From Eucommia ulmoides (lineage: Eukaryota > Streptophyta > Magnoliopsida > Garryales > Eucommiaceae), in the NCBI GenBank assembly GCA_016647705.1, contig CM028333.1, forward strand, positions 10,676,616 to 10,740,615: a DNA stretch of 64,000 bases, given 5' to 3'. Below are positions 41,101-47,375 of the stretch, in pieces. The translations under genes and the position numbers were made by a program. The notes under the pieces were generated by a model, which was not told where the DNA came from, did no database searches, and worked only from the letters and a program-made list of their open reading frames with translations. Position 1 is the stretch's first letter; each line of letters begins with the position of its first letter.

Positions 41101-44100
41101 TTGGACTCAACCAGCCTCGGGGTGACGGGAAAGGTCTTGCATTGCAAAGCATGTAGAGTGACGGGGAAGGTCTTGCAGCGCAAAGCGTCAGACGCTCCCT
41201 GTATGTCTAGGAGCATTTTGAACTCAGCAATGTGATTGATTGGGTCCTTCGTTCCGCCGTAGGAGGGCATTTGGTTGGCAAGATAGGCAAATCGGGGAGG
41301 CACCAACTCCTCCAGGATCTCCCTTGTGAAGGGGGAATGAGTAGGGAAAGGGACATCTTTTCTTGTGCCCTCTACCACGGACTGAAGTCATGCTTCTATC
41401 TCCTCCAGGCGACGTTCTATGGTCGAGATGTGTCCCCTGAGTGGGAATCATTCCCGGGCCTGATGCGAAGACGATTCAGCACGTGAGACCTCCGGCGACA
41501 CAGATGGAGACCTCCTATGACGCGACTCCGCCCCCAAGTGGATGTAGCTTCCAAGAGGCTTGTCATAATGGAACACGCTCAACTTCTCCGGACGCACGTC
41601 CGGTGAAGTGAGATGGCACTCCCAGATGAGAGCCTCCCTAACAAGAAGCATGAGCACCCAAAGCCAGTGGTATTGGAAGTGCCTGGAGGACGTTCACCAG
41701 CTAGATGATCTGGTGGTTGAGCTCAACAACTTGATTCTCGATTTGCTCGAGATAGGCTTCCCCATGCACCGGCGAAAGGTCGGGGCAGAAGGATCCATCG
41801 GTGGTTCCTAGAGAGGCGAGTGATCAGACTACGAGAACTATCTGAGCACAGTAGAGAGGAAACACGACTTTAGTCGTCGCTTCCCACAAATGGCACCAAC
41901 TAATGTTGCCTAGTAATGGTAACACAGTGAATTTATAGTTTTGTCCTGCAATCCTCCACTCCTTGCTCCGGAGAGTGCCTGCACAATTTCTTAACGCCGA
42001 GGGGGTTAGATCCCGGCGAAGAACCTCCGGCGTGAGAGTAAGTATCATCTTGGAGAAAGAGTGTCAAACTGATTGCCAATATCAAATTGCGCGTACCTGG
42101 GCTCACACTTACATGGGTATTTATACAGCTATTGGTCGGGAATAGAGAGAAAGGGTGCGCAATCATCAATCCGTTATCGGCATAATGATGATTTTGTTAT
42201 TTTCGTGTCCTCCACACCATGCGAATATTTTCTAGTGATTTTGTGGTGACTCACCCTTCGCTAACAAACTATTTGCTCGATCCTTGCCCACAAGCCCGGT
42301 TCCCAATCAGGTCTCGGGCTCTTGGCACTTACAGGCCTTTTCGAACTCGTTGTTCTTCCCCTGGGAGTTCAAGCCCACCAGCAGTAATGGACCAGAGCCT
42401 ATATGGCCCGCGTGCATCCCAAGCCCCTTTTCTAGATTTTTGACCTTCTTTGTTAGGTGACTCATGACCAAATTCACCACCATCAAGCTTCATTCAAACA
42501 ATAGGCCTAAACAAATTGCAACTAGGTAGGTATGGTTGCATAAAGATCAAATCAAGAAGCAAAGAAAAATGCCATGGAGGATCAATCTAGCGGTACATAC
42601 ATTGGATCAGTTGTTTCAGATGTAAACACATGCTACCTAGGCAGCACAGACAGGTGTTTGTTGTCCAACATAGTGATACGGCAAAAATTCAAAAAATCAA
42701 AATATAGGTAAAGTTAGGATACAGCAATATACTATTATTCTTTTATATATTTTTTAAAAATTTACTATTGCTCATAAAATCAAAATATAGGTAAGGTTAG
42801 GATACGGCAATATATTATTATTCTTTTATATATTTTTTTAAAAATTTATTATTGCTCATATCATTCAAAACACCAACATATTCCACAAATAAATTATTAT
42901 ATAAAAACAATAGATTCATAAACGGATAAAAACATACACAAATAATTTAACAGTTTTAAATTTGGGGGTTCCTTAATTTAACAAGTAATCAAATATTAGA
43001 AAATAAAAAATGCAAAAAAATAGTTATTAAGTAAGAGAAAATAAAGAGTCGTAGAAAATTAATTTATGGAGGGAGGCAATTAGATTTCAGGGCCTATTAC
43101 AATTAATAACAATTTAAAAAAAATAGAAATTATTTTTATATCAAGGATAAAAAAGTAGATTAAAAGATAAACATTCTATATATTTAAAGTTCAAATTAGA
43201 CAAAAGCCAAGGGGCAGTTTTCAGATGTGAAAGGGTGTGTGTGGATTTTTTAACATATGATAGGGGATATGAGTAATTTTACCCTTTGTAAGTTTGTATT
43301 GTCTATCTTTTAGTTTATTTACATTTGTTATCCAATATATTTTTAAAATATTGACTATTATTCCCGTCGTGTCCTATAAACGTGTCTGCAAGTGTCCCTT
43401 ACGTGTCTCCGACATGTCAGATTTGAAATTTAAATTTTTAATTTTCCAGGACACTCCAGTTCATAGCTCTTACATGTCTTGCCACGTTCCTCGCATGTCC
43501 GAGTCTAAACGAACACACTAAACAAGGGGAAGAATGAAATGATTAAAACCAAAACTATTTAAGTGTTAAAATTTTTGAATTTTCATTCAATTGTAAATCT
43601 ATAGTCTAGTCTAGACTATCTAACACCCTCCCCCCTTCACTTTGGAGTTTCACAAAGAACACTAAGAAAGCTCTCTTGGTCGACTAAGATGCATTCAAAA
43701 TAAATATATATAGGATCAAGTAGAATGCCCATGAGTAATTTGAAAAACCTGTGTCCACAAACCTTATTGAGGTTTTTCGATCGACCTGAGATGCTTGACC
43801 TATCATTGCTATCTAACAATAGCCTATCAGCAAACTTATGCTTTGTGCGAGACCATAATTTCAACATCTTAGGAAAAATGAAATTGTTAAGCCTGCAAAA
43901 ATAAAAATAAAAATAAAAACTTGAAAAATGATGAATACATATCACTCCGACAATTGTCAAAAAATTCACAAAATAATAATAACAGCAATGATACCTCAAG
44001 TTTCCACCTAAAAAATTCATATATCCTCTCCCAGCTTCAAATGTTATTGCACTTCTAAAGCATTTTTCATTGAAGCACTGCAAAAGGGATAATCGATCAT

Positions 44101-47100
44101 TTTCGTAATAACCACATTATAAGTCTCAAGCATCATACTTCAGTATTTCTCAACCACATTAAAATCCAGTAGAAGTGCAGCAGCCTAAGGAATTAATACA
44201 AACACTTGGATATACTTCCCTGTCTTTCTAGTGCATGTATAGGTATTAATTAATGCAGAAGCAATTGAAATAGTCACGTTGAACGAGTCGCGGTGGGGGC
44301 TCACGGGTTATTGGTTGGGTCAATGGGTGCACCAGTCAAACTGCTAAAAAAGATGTACTCCATAAAGCATACGTGGTTTCCGAAAAAGATAGTATTTATA
44401 AAATAATATTGGGATCTTCAATATAGAAGGATCAATAGACTTAAGGAAGGGGAAGGCATTGGATTGTGATTGATAACTAATTATTAGGGATTAATAGTTT
44501 ATTTAGGAACTATTTTATTATTAGTAAGTTACCAAACTTAATTATAAAGTTAAACTTTGGGTTTGTTTTGGTATATTTGCGAGTCAGGTTGTTTTTAATG
44601 CCTATAAATTGGCTTGACTGTCATTAGCTTAGGCAAATTGTGATTATTGATATTGAATTATTGGATTGATGTTGATTTCTCCGATGTATGGTATTGAGGC
44701 AGCCAAATTTATGGTCGTTGTTGGTCGAATCCCAAATCATTCATTGTTTCTTCATTCACTTATTCAATATTATTTAATTTTCCCCCTTGCCCAGTATCAA
44801 ATTGGTATCATTGCCTCGGTCGGTTAAACTTTGCTTCCGCTACTTTTGCCATGACTGCCATAAAATCTGGCTCCGAGTTTTAGGTAAAGAGAACGCCTTG
44901 CTGCTAAATTTACTTTGTGATCACCGCTCTCATATCCATCCACGCATATGCCAAGGACATTTGGACCATTTTCTTTCATTCTTGACACTGGTTATAAATA
45001 ACAGGGAATTTCTAAACTTGGGAAAAAGTAGCGTGCGCTTTGTTTTCCCCTAGTCACTCATAGTTTAAGCAATTTCCCGTGATTTGTTGGCTCTAACTAA
45101 ATGATAATAATTTCAATACCAAGATGGTTGCATATAAATTGCAAGATAAAGAAAAAACAAAGCCAGGACTAAAGGTGGTTGTAGATCTCATACTCACCAT
45201 CCTACGTGATTGCGTGATAGAAGCTATCATTCCGAAGTGCTAAAGCTCAAAGCATCAATAGGATATGCCGAACTTTCACATATGTAAAATTTGTAAAAAG
45301 GCCTGAAGACAATCATTCACAAAGTCAAGAAAATAAGATTACTATCAAAAATTTAGAGAAGGTTCAAACTGGAAATGGAAGAGTTGAAAGCAACTGTATA
45401 GGATTTTACTAAACAAGGCTCAAGATAGCTGAAAGAGTGTGTGTATTATTGTTGGCATTGTGATTCATGACTGATAACTGTTCTAGGAGTCTAGCTATTT
45501 ATATAATCTATGTGACCTATAATTAGACCTGTAAATCTGCAATTGCTTTACTATAAAATAGTAAGTAGAAAGTTTCATCAAATTATGTCATAGAATCGTA
45601 GGACGAAATTGTCCATTGGTGTAGTAAAAAGACAGGCTTCAAAACATAATATTATCACACAATATAAACTAAAAGGCTTCATAGCAAGGTCGCAAACCCA
45701 TAGGCAGTTCAGTTCGGATTTTAGACCAACACCCAACTCCCTCAAAGTAATAATATTATCACTATACTGCTAAGCCCCATAACTTTAAAGGGAGGGGTAC
45801 ATCTACTCTGTTTCTGAGTCCACCAGGGATTCTATACATAACCACAAAAAAATATAAGACCGTAAAATCTCCAATCACATAAATATGTAAAATTGTAAGG
45901 ATATCAAATTATCACTTAAATTTTAGTTTGGGTACTTCCATAACTTCCCTAATCAATTCATACCTCCAATATTTGGGGAAAAAATGGGAGGCAAAAACGA
46001 TTCAACTTGACACTACAAAAAAGTTAGATTACCATTATAAAACACCTTACTATTAACAATTTGATACAATTGTGCACAAATTGGGGAATCAAATTTAAAA
46101 CATTTGCCATAAATGTCTCACCAATCAATAACAACAAGAAAGTCCTTAAGGCTATGGCCACATTACCCCCATCAAATTGAATCTAAAACATATGTGATAT
46201 GTCAATCATGCTATTGATTCTCAAATCTCAATAAACCACAGGTCAACATCTGCACCGACTATTGACGCTTCTTCCCTATAGTATTCGAAATCTAGCAACT
46301 TAATGCACTTATATTGAGGTATCTCCCATGTAACCGCCTTACAGGATATAAAATCTATCGCTAAATGTAGGCTTACAGTAATAAGGGAGGAACGAATCTA
46401 GTGTATTTGGGTGTGTTTCTAAGTCCATGTTTTGCATTCAACCAGCATAAGAAAACAACTGAATGTTCAGCTTTTGCACAAAATTTTACAAATGCTCAAC
46501 CTTGTGGAAGTGTCAATTCAAGGTAAGAGTTGACCCACTACCAAGATTCTCATAACTTCAACTTCTTCCTTCCCCCTTATATCCTTAATGAACTTCATCT
46601 TCTTAATAAAATAAGACATATCAATTTACACCATCTTTCAAGTATGTCCCCAAAGAGAGATTAGTTTCTCTTTTCTCTTAATGATTTTCTCCTCTTCCGT
46701 GAATCCAGCACACAGTATCAGTAATTTCAGTATTCTTGAATCTCTCACTTGCTTCGATCTCGCTCACTTAGCAAGTTATGAGAAAGAACTCGAAAAGTTT
46801 CATAAGTTGAAAAACTAAAGTTAGATTCCAGCTAAATCTGCAACTCCGTGATAAAAATTTAGTAATGGTAAATCACAAACCCAACAATGTCTAACAAAAA
46901 AATATTTGGCAACACGTAGGAGTGAACAAAATTTGAAGTAATTCAAACTGAAGTGCATACGCAAATAACAGAGTTCATTCTCTCAATAGAAAAACATAAA
47001 AGTCATCTAAACATCTGACCGTACCTTTCTGACGGTTAATTATCGGCATTGGAGGTCTGGAATGAGACGAAAGCAAAAAGTCACGGTTCGAAAATCGCTG

Positions 47101-47237
47101 GTGGAGCTTGCTGGACTCACCTCACCCGTGCTGGTCGTTGAAAAACAACACTTGATGGTGTTTCCCGGACGGCTCGTCGGCCACGGTCGCCGGTGTGGGT
47201 TGGAGAGCCCAAAGCCACGAGAGAGGAGTGAAAGCAT
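11233..47237 (-). CDS. RECG: Organellar ATP-dependent DNA helicase RecG, 19 exons placed
   Basis: RecG remodels replication forks and branched DNA; in plants the nuclear-encoded form acts in mitochondria and/or plastids and restrains recombination between short repeats. Joined in phase, the exons give about 1044 residues (plant homologues are roughly 1000). In order: a serine/arginine-rich presequence (1-39), a plant-specific N-terminal part, a helix-hairpin-helix-like stretch ([20 protein letters not shown], near 290-310), the OB-fold wedge (about 315-485), then helicase motifs: Walker A GDVGCGKT (621-628), [10 protein letters not shown] (Ia), DEQQ (II, 726-729), SATPIPRT (III, near 775), HGKM (near 874), [12 protein letters not shown] (V, near 900) and QLRGRVGRG (VI, near 930). 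The end [15 protein letters not shown] is typical of the plant protein. No disabling change was found. The introns hold most of the mobile DNA of the window. The exon 4/5 joint and the start codon remain uncertain. Confidence 0.92.
11395..11712. repeat. MITE-like repeat in last RECG intron
   Basis: CTGGGAACAGAAACA-like motifs recur at about 11440, 11476, 11538 and 11690 in this A/T-rich intron segment, with an inverted partner (TGTTCCCA) between them. This suggests a small inverted-repeat element. The boundaries are uncertain. Confidence 0.35.
11784..12356 (-). CDS. RECG: RECG exon 18 (second RecA-like domain)
   Basis: This is the largest exon, 191 codons starting [17 protein letters not shown]. 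It holds HGKM, the [15 protein letters not shown] motif V, the arginine-finger motif QLRGRVGRG and the RecG-specific region [20 protein letters not shown]. The donor is GTGAGC. Confidence 0.95.
12357..13037. other. RECG intron 17 with MITE-like sequences
   Basis: A MITE at 12806-12988 is listed separately. A related segment, about 12411-12560, begins CATCTGGTAGCACGGAATT and ends near TAAACCAAACACTCCG, and may be an older sibling. The rest is AT-rich. Confidence 0.5.
12806..12988. mobile_element. Short Harbinger-like MITE
   Basis: TTA (12803-12805) then GGCAGCGTTTGGAAG opens the unit, and the complement of its right end reads TTAGGGTGTGTTTGGGTG, so the termini are inverted over about 18 bp. 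Its 183-bp length, TTA/TAA flanks and GTTTGG core place it near the Tourist-like MITEs. Confidence 0.5.
13038..13121 (-). CDS. RECG: RECG exon 17
   Basis: It has 28 codons, [20 protein letters not shown] through FEKVYQ, linking motif III to the second RecA domain. DLPPGR is strongly conserved in RecG. Splice sites are TGACAG and GTGAGC. Confidence 0.93.
13345..13503 (-). CDS. RECG: RECG exon 16 (motif III)
   Basis: It has 53 codons. A serine/aspartate-rich plant insert ([17 protein letters not shown]) precedes the conserved [20 protein letters not shown]. The donor is CAA followed by GTATGT. Confidence 0.93.
13638..13781 (-). CDS. RECG: RECG exon 15 (motif II, DEQQ)
   Basis: It has 48 codons containing [17 protein letters not shown] and [15 protein letters not shown]. 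The Walker B box is DEQQ here, where bacterial RecG usually has DEQH; I believe the plant proteins share the Q. Confidence 0.93.
14003..14152 (-). CDS. RECG: RECG exon 14 (motif Ia), GC donor
   Basis: It has 50 codons, [18 protein letters not shown] through SRLIRQ. The 3' end of the exon is CAG followed by GCAAGT, the standard form of a GC-AG intron, so the donor is non-canonical but functional in type. Confidence 0.92.
14319..14390 (-). CDS. RECG: RECG exon 13 (Walker A)
   Basis: It has 24 codons, [18 protein letters not shown] through GSGYQ. The ATP-binding loop is complete. Splice sites are TCTCAG and GTTGGC. Confidence 0.95.
14601..14834 (-). CDS. RECG: RECG exon 12 (start of first RecA-like domain)
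   Basis: It has 78 codons from [37 protein letters not shown] is the Q-motif-like lead-in, and PMNRLLQ runs directly into GDVGCGKT of exon 13. Confidence 0.95.
14835..16118. other. RECG intron 11
   Basis: This is a 1.3-kb intron. GATGTGGGACTTAAAG near 15121 resembles the start of short LTR-type repeats. I see no other feature; frames near 15593-15817 are chance. Confidence 0.6.
16119..16208 (-). CDS. RECG: RECG exon 11
   Basis: It has 30 codons, [20 protein letters not shown] then [10 protein letters not shown], the conserved IHxP...A..RL.FDE.F stretch between wedge and helicase domains. Splice sites are ATGCAG and GTGATT. Confidence 0.94.
16209..17583. other. RECG intron 10, upstream part
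   Basis: No coding sequence is supported. Short tandem duplications lie at about 17000-17100, where GATTTTGGATATGCAAACCC occurs twice, with a (GA) tract near 17461-17482. A complete TRIM follows at 17589. Confidence 0.6.
17589..18014 (-). mobile_element. Complete TRIM retrotransposon (LTRs, PBS, PPT)
   Basis: Read on the minus strand: 5' LTR 18014-17900 (115 bp, TGTTGAATCC to CCTACA), a primer-binding site TGGTATCAAAACCA (17899-17886) complementary to initiator Met tRNA, about 190 bp of internal DNA made of two related segments that each begin TTGAATCC, a polypurine tract GTGAGGGGCG, and 3' LTR 17698-17589. GCTGA flanks both sides (17584-17588 and 18015-18019) as a 5-bp target duplication. 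It has no coding capacity, as expected for TRIMs, and looks structurally whole. The LTRs are about 85-90 percent alike by eye, so the insertion is old. Confidence 0.85.
18015..18729. other. RECG intron 10, downstream part
   Basis: This is AT-rich intron. A short imperfect tandem repeat at about 18537-18635 has ATACTCT-GTATATACAGCAAATA occurring twice. Nothing else is seen. Confidence 0.55.
18730..18811 (-). CDS. RECG: RECG exon 10
   Basis: It has 82 bp: one base completes the split arginine codon, then 27 codons [20 protein letters not shown] then GLLSLHH. The acceptor is TTTCAG and the donor GTTAGT. Confidence 0.94.
18900..19860 (-). mobile_element. Small non-autonomous Copia-like LTR element (fossil)
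   Basis: On the minus strand a purine tract TTGAGAGGGAG (near 19213) precedes an LTR-like segment running to about 18900. At the other side, about 19710-19860, a related segment with GGCTATATAATAG ends next to TTTTTGGTATTAAAGCC, which resembles a Met-tRNA primer site. The roughly 480 bp between is non-coding and has an 80-bp duplicated piece (about 19228-19330). It is old and eroded. Confidence 0.4.
19942..20105 (-). CDS. RECG: RECG exon 9 (end of OB-fold wedge)
   Basis: It has 54 codons plus two bases: [20 protein letters not shown], then [25 protein letters not shown] and YPSKG are hallmarks of the RecG wedge. The donor is AAG followed by GTCAGT. Confidence 0.94.
20672..20770 (+). mobile_element. 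Au-type SINE, 3' part
   Basis: GTAAAGTTGCATACATCTAA followed by CCCCGCAGTGGCGGGAGCC and CGTACACTAGG matches the conserved 3' body of Au SINEs of flowering plants. The tRNA-like head is not clear here, so the copy is truncated. Confidence 0.6.
20815..21060. repeat. TG microsatellites with a tandemly duplicated spacer
   Basis: Four TG runs are interrupted by a 55-bp spacer (TATATAATAAAAGGATGAAC through TAGCCCCCATAATA) that occurs twice, at about 20887 and 20979, with a 92-bp period. Unequal exchange or slippage between TG runs would explain it. Confidence 0.9.
22071..22135 (-). mobile_element. LTR end with Met-tRNA primer site (fragment)
   Basis: On the minus strand CCACCTATAACCATATGGC leads to AGTTGGATGCTCCTAAGT and then TGGTATCAGAGCCACC, a classic initiator-Met primer site. 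The same LTR sequence occurs at 34485-34600. Only a fragment remains. Confidence 0.5.
22435..22601 (+). repeat. Left LTR of the Copia element
   Basis: It is 167 bp and nearly the same as the right LTR (27731-27899), including TATTATTATTATTTGTATAT and ATATGTAGCC. The Met-tRNA primer site follows at 22602. Confidence 0.9.
27731..27899 (+). repeat. Right LTR of the Copia element
   Basis: It is 169 bp, preceded by the polypurine tract TGAGGGGGAG and followed by the target duplication GTAGA. Confidence 0.9.
28041..28067. repeat. Poly-G tract of exactly 27 bases
   Basis: An uninterrupted run of 27 G lies 71 bp beyond the donor of RECG exon 8. A second run of the same length is at 38591-38617. Frames reading GGGG through it are artefacts. 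Confidence 0.95.
28139..28373 (-). CDS. RECG: RECG exon 8 (OB-fold wedge)
   Basis: One base completes the split arginine, then 78 codons: [19 protein letters not shown], then [20 protein letters not shown] and GEIVCVSGK. The FFRG...F motif and the final VSGK are OB-fold strands of RecG. The donor is GTGAGT. Confidence 0.94.
28374..29410. other. RECG intron 7, 3' side
   Basis: It contains a SINE (28718-28859, minus strand) and a (TG)n(GA)n microsatellite near 29085-29122. Nothing coding is supported. Confidence 0.6.
28718..28859 (-). mobile_element. tRNA-derived SINE
   Basis: On the minus strand GGCATTGGTCTAGTGGTAAA is a polymerase III A box region, and GGTTGTGAGTTTGAATCC is a B box about 30 bp later. 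TGATAACAGCCTTG then follows, as in the head of Au-type SINEs. It is not a tRNA gene because no cloverleaf closes. Confidence 0.65.
29417..29618 (+). mobile_element. TRIM fragment (internal segment plus 3' LTR)
   Basis: This is the same family as 17589-18014. One internal segment (29417-29503, ending TGTGAGGGGGCG) precedes a 115-bp LTR (29504-29618) with GAGCTATATATGAAG and the TTACTACA end. The 5' LTR is missing. Confidence 0.75.
30540..31647 (-). pseudogene. RTE LINE reverse transcriptase, broken
   Basis: An open stretch of 248 codons (31647-30904) covers the fingers and palm, including [40 protein letters not shown] and [10 protein letters not shown]. The frame then breaks at INIGLHQ and resumes with LLADDIVL near 30815 and [13 protein letters not shown] near 30610. 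Residues of the active site (D in FVD, DD in ADD) are present, but the frame is not continuous. Confidence 0.88.
32198..33346 (-). mobile_element. Solo LTR, Ty3/Gypsy (Tekay/Del-like)
   Basis: On the minus strand the unit starts TGTAATACCCCGGAAATG and ends GGGTTGTCACA, the usual ends of Tekay/Del chromovirus LTRs. AATAT (33347-33351) and AATAC (32193-32197) are the flanking duplication, with one difference. It is 1149 bp with no internal domain. It interrupts the RTE LINE and is therefore younger than it. Confidence 0.75.
33356..33943 (-). pseudogene. RTE LINE AP endonuclease domain, broken
   Basis: [16 protein letters not shown] (33943 downward) is the conserved ETK block; [23 protein letters not shown] and [13 protein letters not shown] follow. 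A stop at 33710-33712 splits it. In most endonucleases of this type the second block reads GDxN; here it reads GGNLNG. Confidence 0.8.
34485..34610 (-). mobile_element. Short LTR-like repeat (same family as 22071-22135)
   Basis: On the minus strand: TGTTGGAATCCCACATCG, a TATATATAAAATGAGC box, then ACCATATGGTTTTAAGTTGG and AAGCTCCTAA. It looks like a solo LTR of a small element. Confidence 0.45.
34755..35197 (-). mobile_element. Complete TRIM retrotransposon, second copy
   Basis: 5' LTR 35197-35084 (114 bp), a Met-tRNA-type primer site (35083-35073), about 200 bp internal, and 3' LTR 34870-34755 (116 bp). CTTAC and CTTAG flank it, four of five bases matching. It is structurally whole, non-coding and of the same family as 17589-18014. 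Confidence 0.8.
35198..35724. other. RECG intron 7, 5' side
   Basis: A short AT microsatellite lies near 35461-35479 and a C-rich patch near 35530-35550. No gene is seen. Confidence 0.55.
35725..35837 (-). CDS. RECG: RECG exon 7
   Basis: It has 37 codons plus two bases: [20 protein letters not shown], then [13 protein letters not shown]. HFPRxY.D is the RecG signature at the start of the wedge domain. The donor is CAG followed by GTGAAC. Confidence 0.94.
35927..36445 (-). CDS. RECG: RECG exon 6 (plant-specific N-terminal region)
   Basis: It has 173 codons from [15 protein letters not shown] to GGFHT. It includes [19 protein letters not shown], conserved in plant RECG, and [19 protein letters not shown], a helix-hairpin-helix-like element before HFPRTY. 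A frame shifted by one also happens to be open and is a shadow. Confidence 0.92.
36669..36724 (-). CDS. RECG: RECG exon 5 (5' border uncertain)
   Basis: The exon reads [17 protein letters not shown] and ends GAG before GTAAAA, in phase with exon 6. Exon 4 ends in phase 0. The better-looking acceptor (TTACAG at 36725-36730) would need another short exon of length 3n+1 upstream; the acceptor GCTAAG, giving a start at 36719, joins exon 4 directly. I could not find a convincing extra exon between 36725 and 43762. Confidence 0.6.
36725..37590. other. RECG intron 4, 3' side
   Basis: This is AT-rich intron without supported genes or clear repeats. A missing short RECG exon could lie here or further upstream. 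Confidence 0.5.
37600..38930 (+). other. CT-rich, gene-leader-like sequence of unknown origin
   Basis: The stretch looks like the 5' untranslated and first-intron region of a plant gene: CT-rich blocks with CCACCGCCG (37680-37800), and repeated ...CTAATTCA...CAGATT with possible acceptors (near 38276 and 38348). No convincing long frame exists. It may be the 5' leader of the adjacent L1 LINE or a separate insertion. A 27-G tract interrupts it at 38591-38617. Confidence 0.35.
38591..38617. repeat. Second poly-G tract of exactly 27 bases
   Basis: It is a run of 27 G preceded by AAATC and followed by CTGTTT. Length and the preceding ATC match the tract at 28041-28067. Confidence 0.95.
39100..41105 (+). 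mobile_element. L1-type LINE fragment, interrupted by a MITE
   Basis: A zinc-knuckle-like frame ([18 protein letters not shown], near 39115-39180) is the tail of ORF1. ORF2 begins near 39738 with [20 protein letters not shown], and [13 protein letters not shown] (40107 on) is the endonuclease block. After the MITE at 40437-40997, ORF2 continues at 41045 with [20 protein letters not shown]. Stops break the frame in several places (for example after DPI at 39961 and after RLRKK at 40284). Reverse transcriptase and the 3' end are missing, cut off at the Gypsy fragment that starts near 41095. Confidence 0.8.
40437..40997. mobile_element. MITE copy 3 (same family as 9126-10680), inside the L1 LINE
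   Basis: TAA precedes the start GGTGGCGTTTGGTAACC, and the complement of the end is CCCCCCGTTTGGTAACC. The terminal inverted repeats are identical over at least 15 bp. The centre (40620-40770) is GC-rich with GGCGGCGG motifs, as in copy 1. It splits the L1 ORF2. Confidence 0.75.
41095..42490 (-). mobile_element. Ty3/Gypsy 5' fragment: LTR, primer site and gag (fossil)
   Basis: Read on the minus strand: an LTR-like stretch (about 42490-41906) with a TATAAATACCC box, then TTGGTGCCATTTGTGGG, a typical Gypsy leader and primer-site region, then gag (about 41.66-41.1 kb) with [20 protein letters not shown] and [20 protein letters not shown]. Everything downstream (protease to integrase and the 3' LTR) is absent. 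It is old and broken; the number of breaks is small in what remains. Confidence 0.7.
42491..43762. other. RECG intron 4, 5' side
   Basis: An 83-bp unit is tandemly duplicated at 42693-42859. A cluster of CGTGTC/CATGTC motifs lies at 43375-43500. I see no exon I can defend, although LLMGILLD near 43720 was considered. Confidence 0.55.
42693..42859. repeat. Two-copy tandem duplication, 83-bp unit
   Basis: AAAATCAAAATATAGGTAA begins both copies (42693 and 42776) and CAATATA-TATTATTCTTTTAT follows in both. They differ at only a few bases, so the duplication is fairly recent. Confidence 0.85.
43763..43892 (-). CDS. RECG: RECG exon 4
   Basis: One base completes the split arginine, then 43 codons: [43 protein letters not shown]. 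The LWSRxKHKFAD stretch is basic and matches the N-terminal part of plant RECG as I remember it. Splice sites are TTGCAG and AAG followed by GTTTGT. Confidence 0.8.
43995..44077 (-). CDS. RECG: RECG exon 3
   Basis: It has 83 bp, [20 protein letters not shown] then NFLGGNL and a split arginine. The acceptor CTTTTGCAG and donor GAG followed by GTATCA are good, and the phase joins exon 4. Confidence 0.8.
44440..44817 (+). mobile_element. Copia-like LTR remnant with primer-site-like end (fossil)
   Basis: A TATAAATTGGC box (near 44603) and a CAATATTATT-rich end precede AAATTGGTATCATTGCC (44801-44817), which resembles a Met-tRNA primer site. No coding domain follows. It sits in RECG intron 2. The left border is uncertain. 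Confidence 0.4.
45198..45239 (-). CDS. RECG: RECG exon 2 (carries an internal start candidate)
   Basis: [14 protein letters not shown], 14 codons, spliced from exon 1 at TTTAG (45240-45244) and to exon 3 at GTGAGT. The ATG at 45228-45230 is in frame and could itself start translation ([16 protein letters not shown]) if transcripts begin in or before this exon without exon 1; an in-frame TAG lies just upstream in unspliced sequence. Confidence 0.7.
45240..47120. other. RECG intron 1
   Basis: This 1.9-kb intron shows no recognisable element. The sequence is ordinary AT-rich DNA. Confidence 0.55.
47121..47237 (-). CDS. RECG: RECG exon 1 (predicted organelle presequence)
   Basis: It has 39 codons starting [20 protein letters not shown] and ending FSTTSTGE. 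It is rich in S, R, T and P with no acidic residue before the last one, as in mitochondrial and plastid presequences. The donor GAG followed by GTGAGT is strong and the phase joins exon 2. An alternative frame from ATG 47250 is out of phase with the rest. Confidence 0.7.
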
Positions 47238-47324
47238 GAAACATACAAATGAAACGAGGTAGAGGCTCGTCGCAAGTCGAGAAACGTCTGAGCCAAAAAT
47301 TTCCCGGTTTCGCCCCCAAAATTT

Positions 47325-47375
47325 GGGTTTCTACATATTTAATCGGTTAACAGGAGAGAGAGAGAGAGAAATCAG
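47325..47375 (-). promoter_or_regulatory. Possible RECG core promoter
   Basis: On the minus strand a (CT)9-like tract (47352-47372) precedes GATTAAATATG, a weak TATA-like box near 47335. The start codon follows about 95 bp later. CT-rich Y patches and weak TATA boxes are common in plant promoters. Confidence 0.4.

Noticed and set aside
43690-43760. Extra RECG exon around LLMGILLDP
   Set aside because: It follows exon 4 by only a few tens of bases, its acceptor would be CACAG with no pyrimidine tract, and the frame runs into AT-rich intron; similarity to a remembered plant RECG motif is too short to trust.
47122-47250. Alternative first frame from ATG 47250 ([15 protein letters not shown])
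   Set aside because: It ends in a stop beside the donor and is out of phase with exon 2; the frame from 47237 joins exon 2 cleanly.
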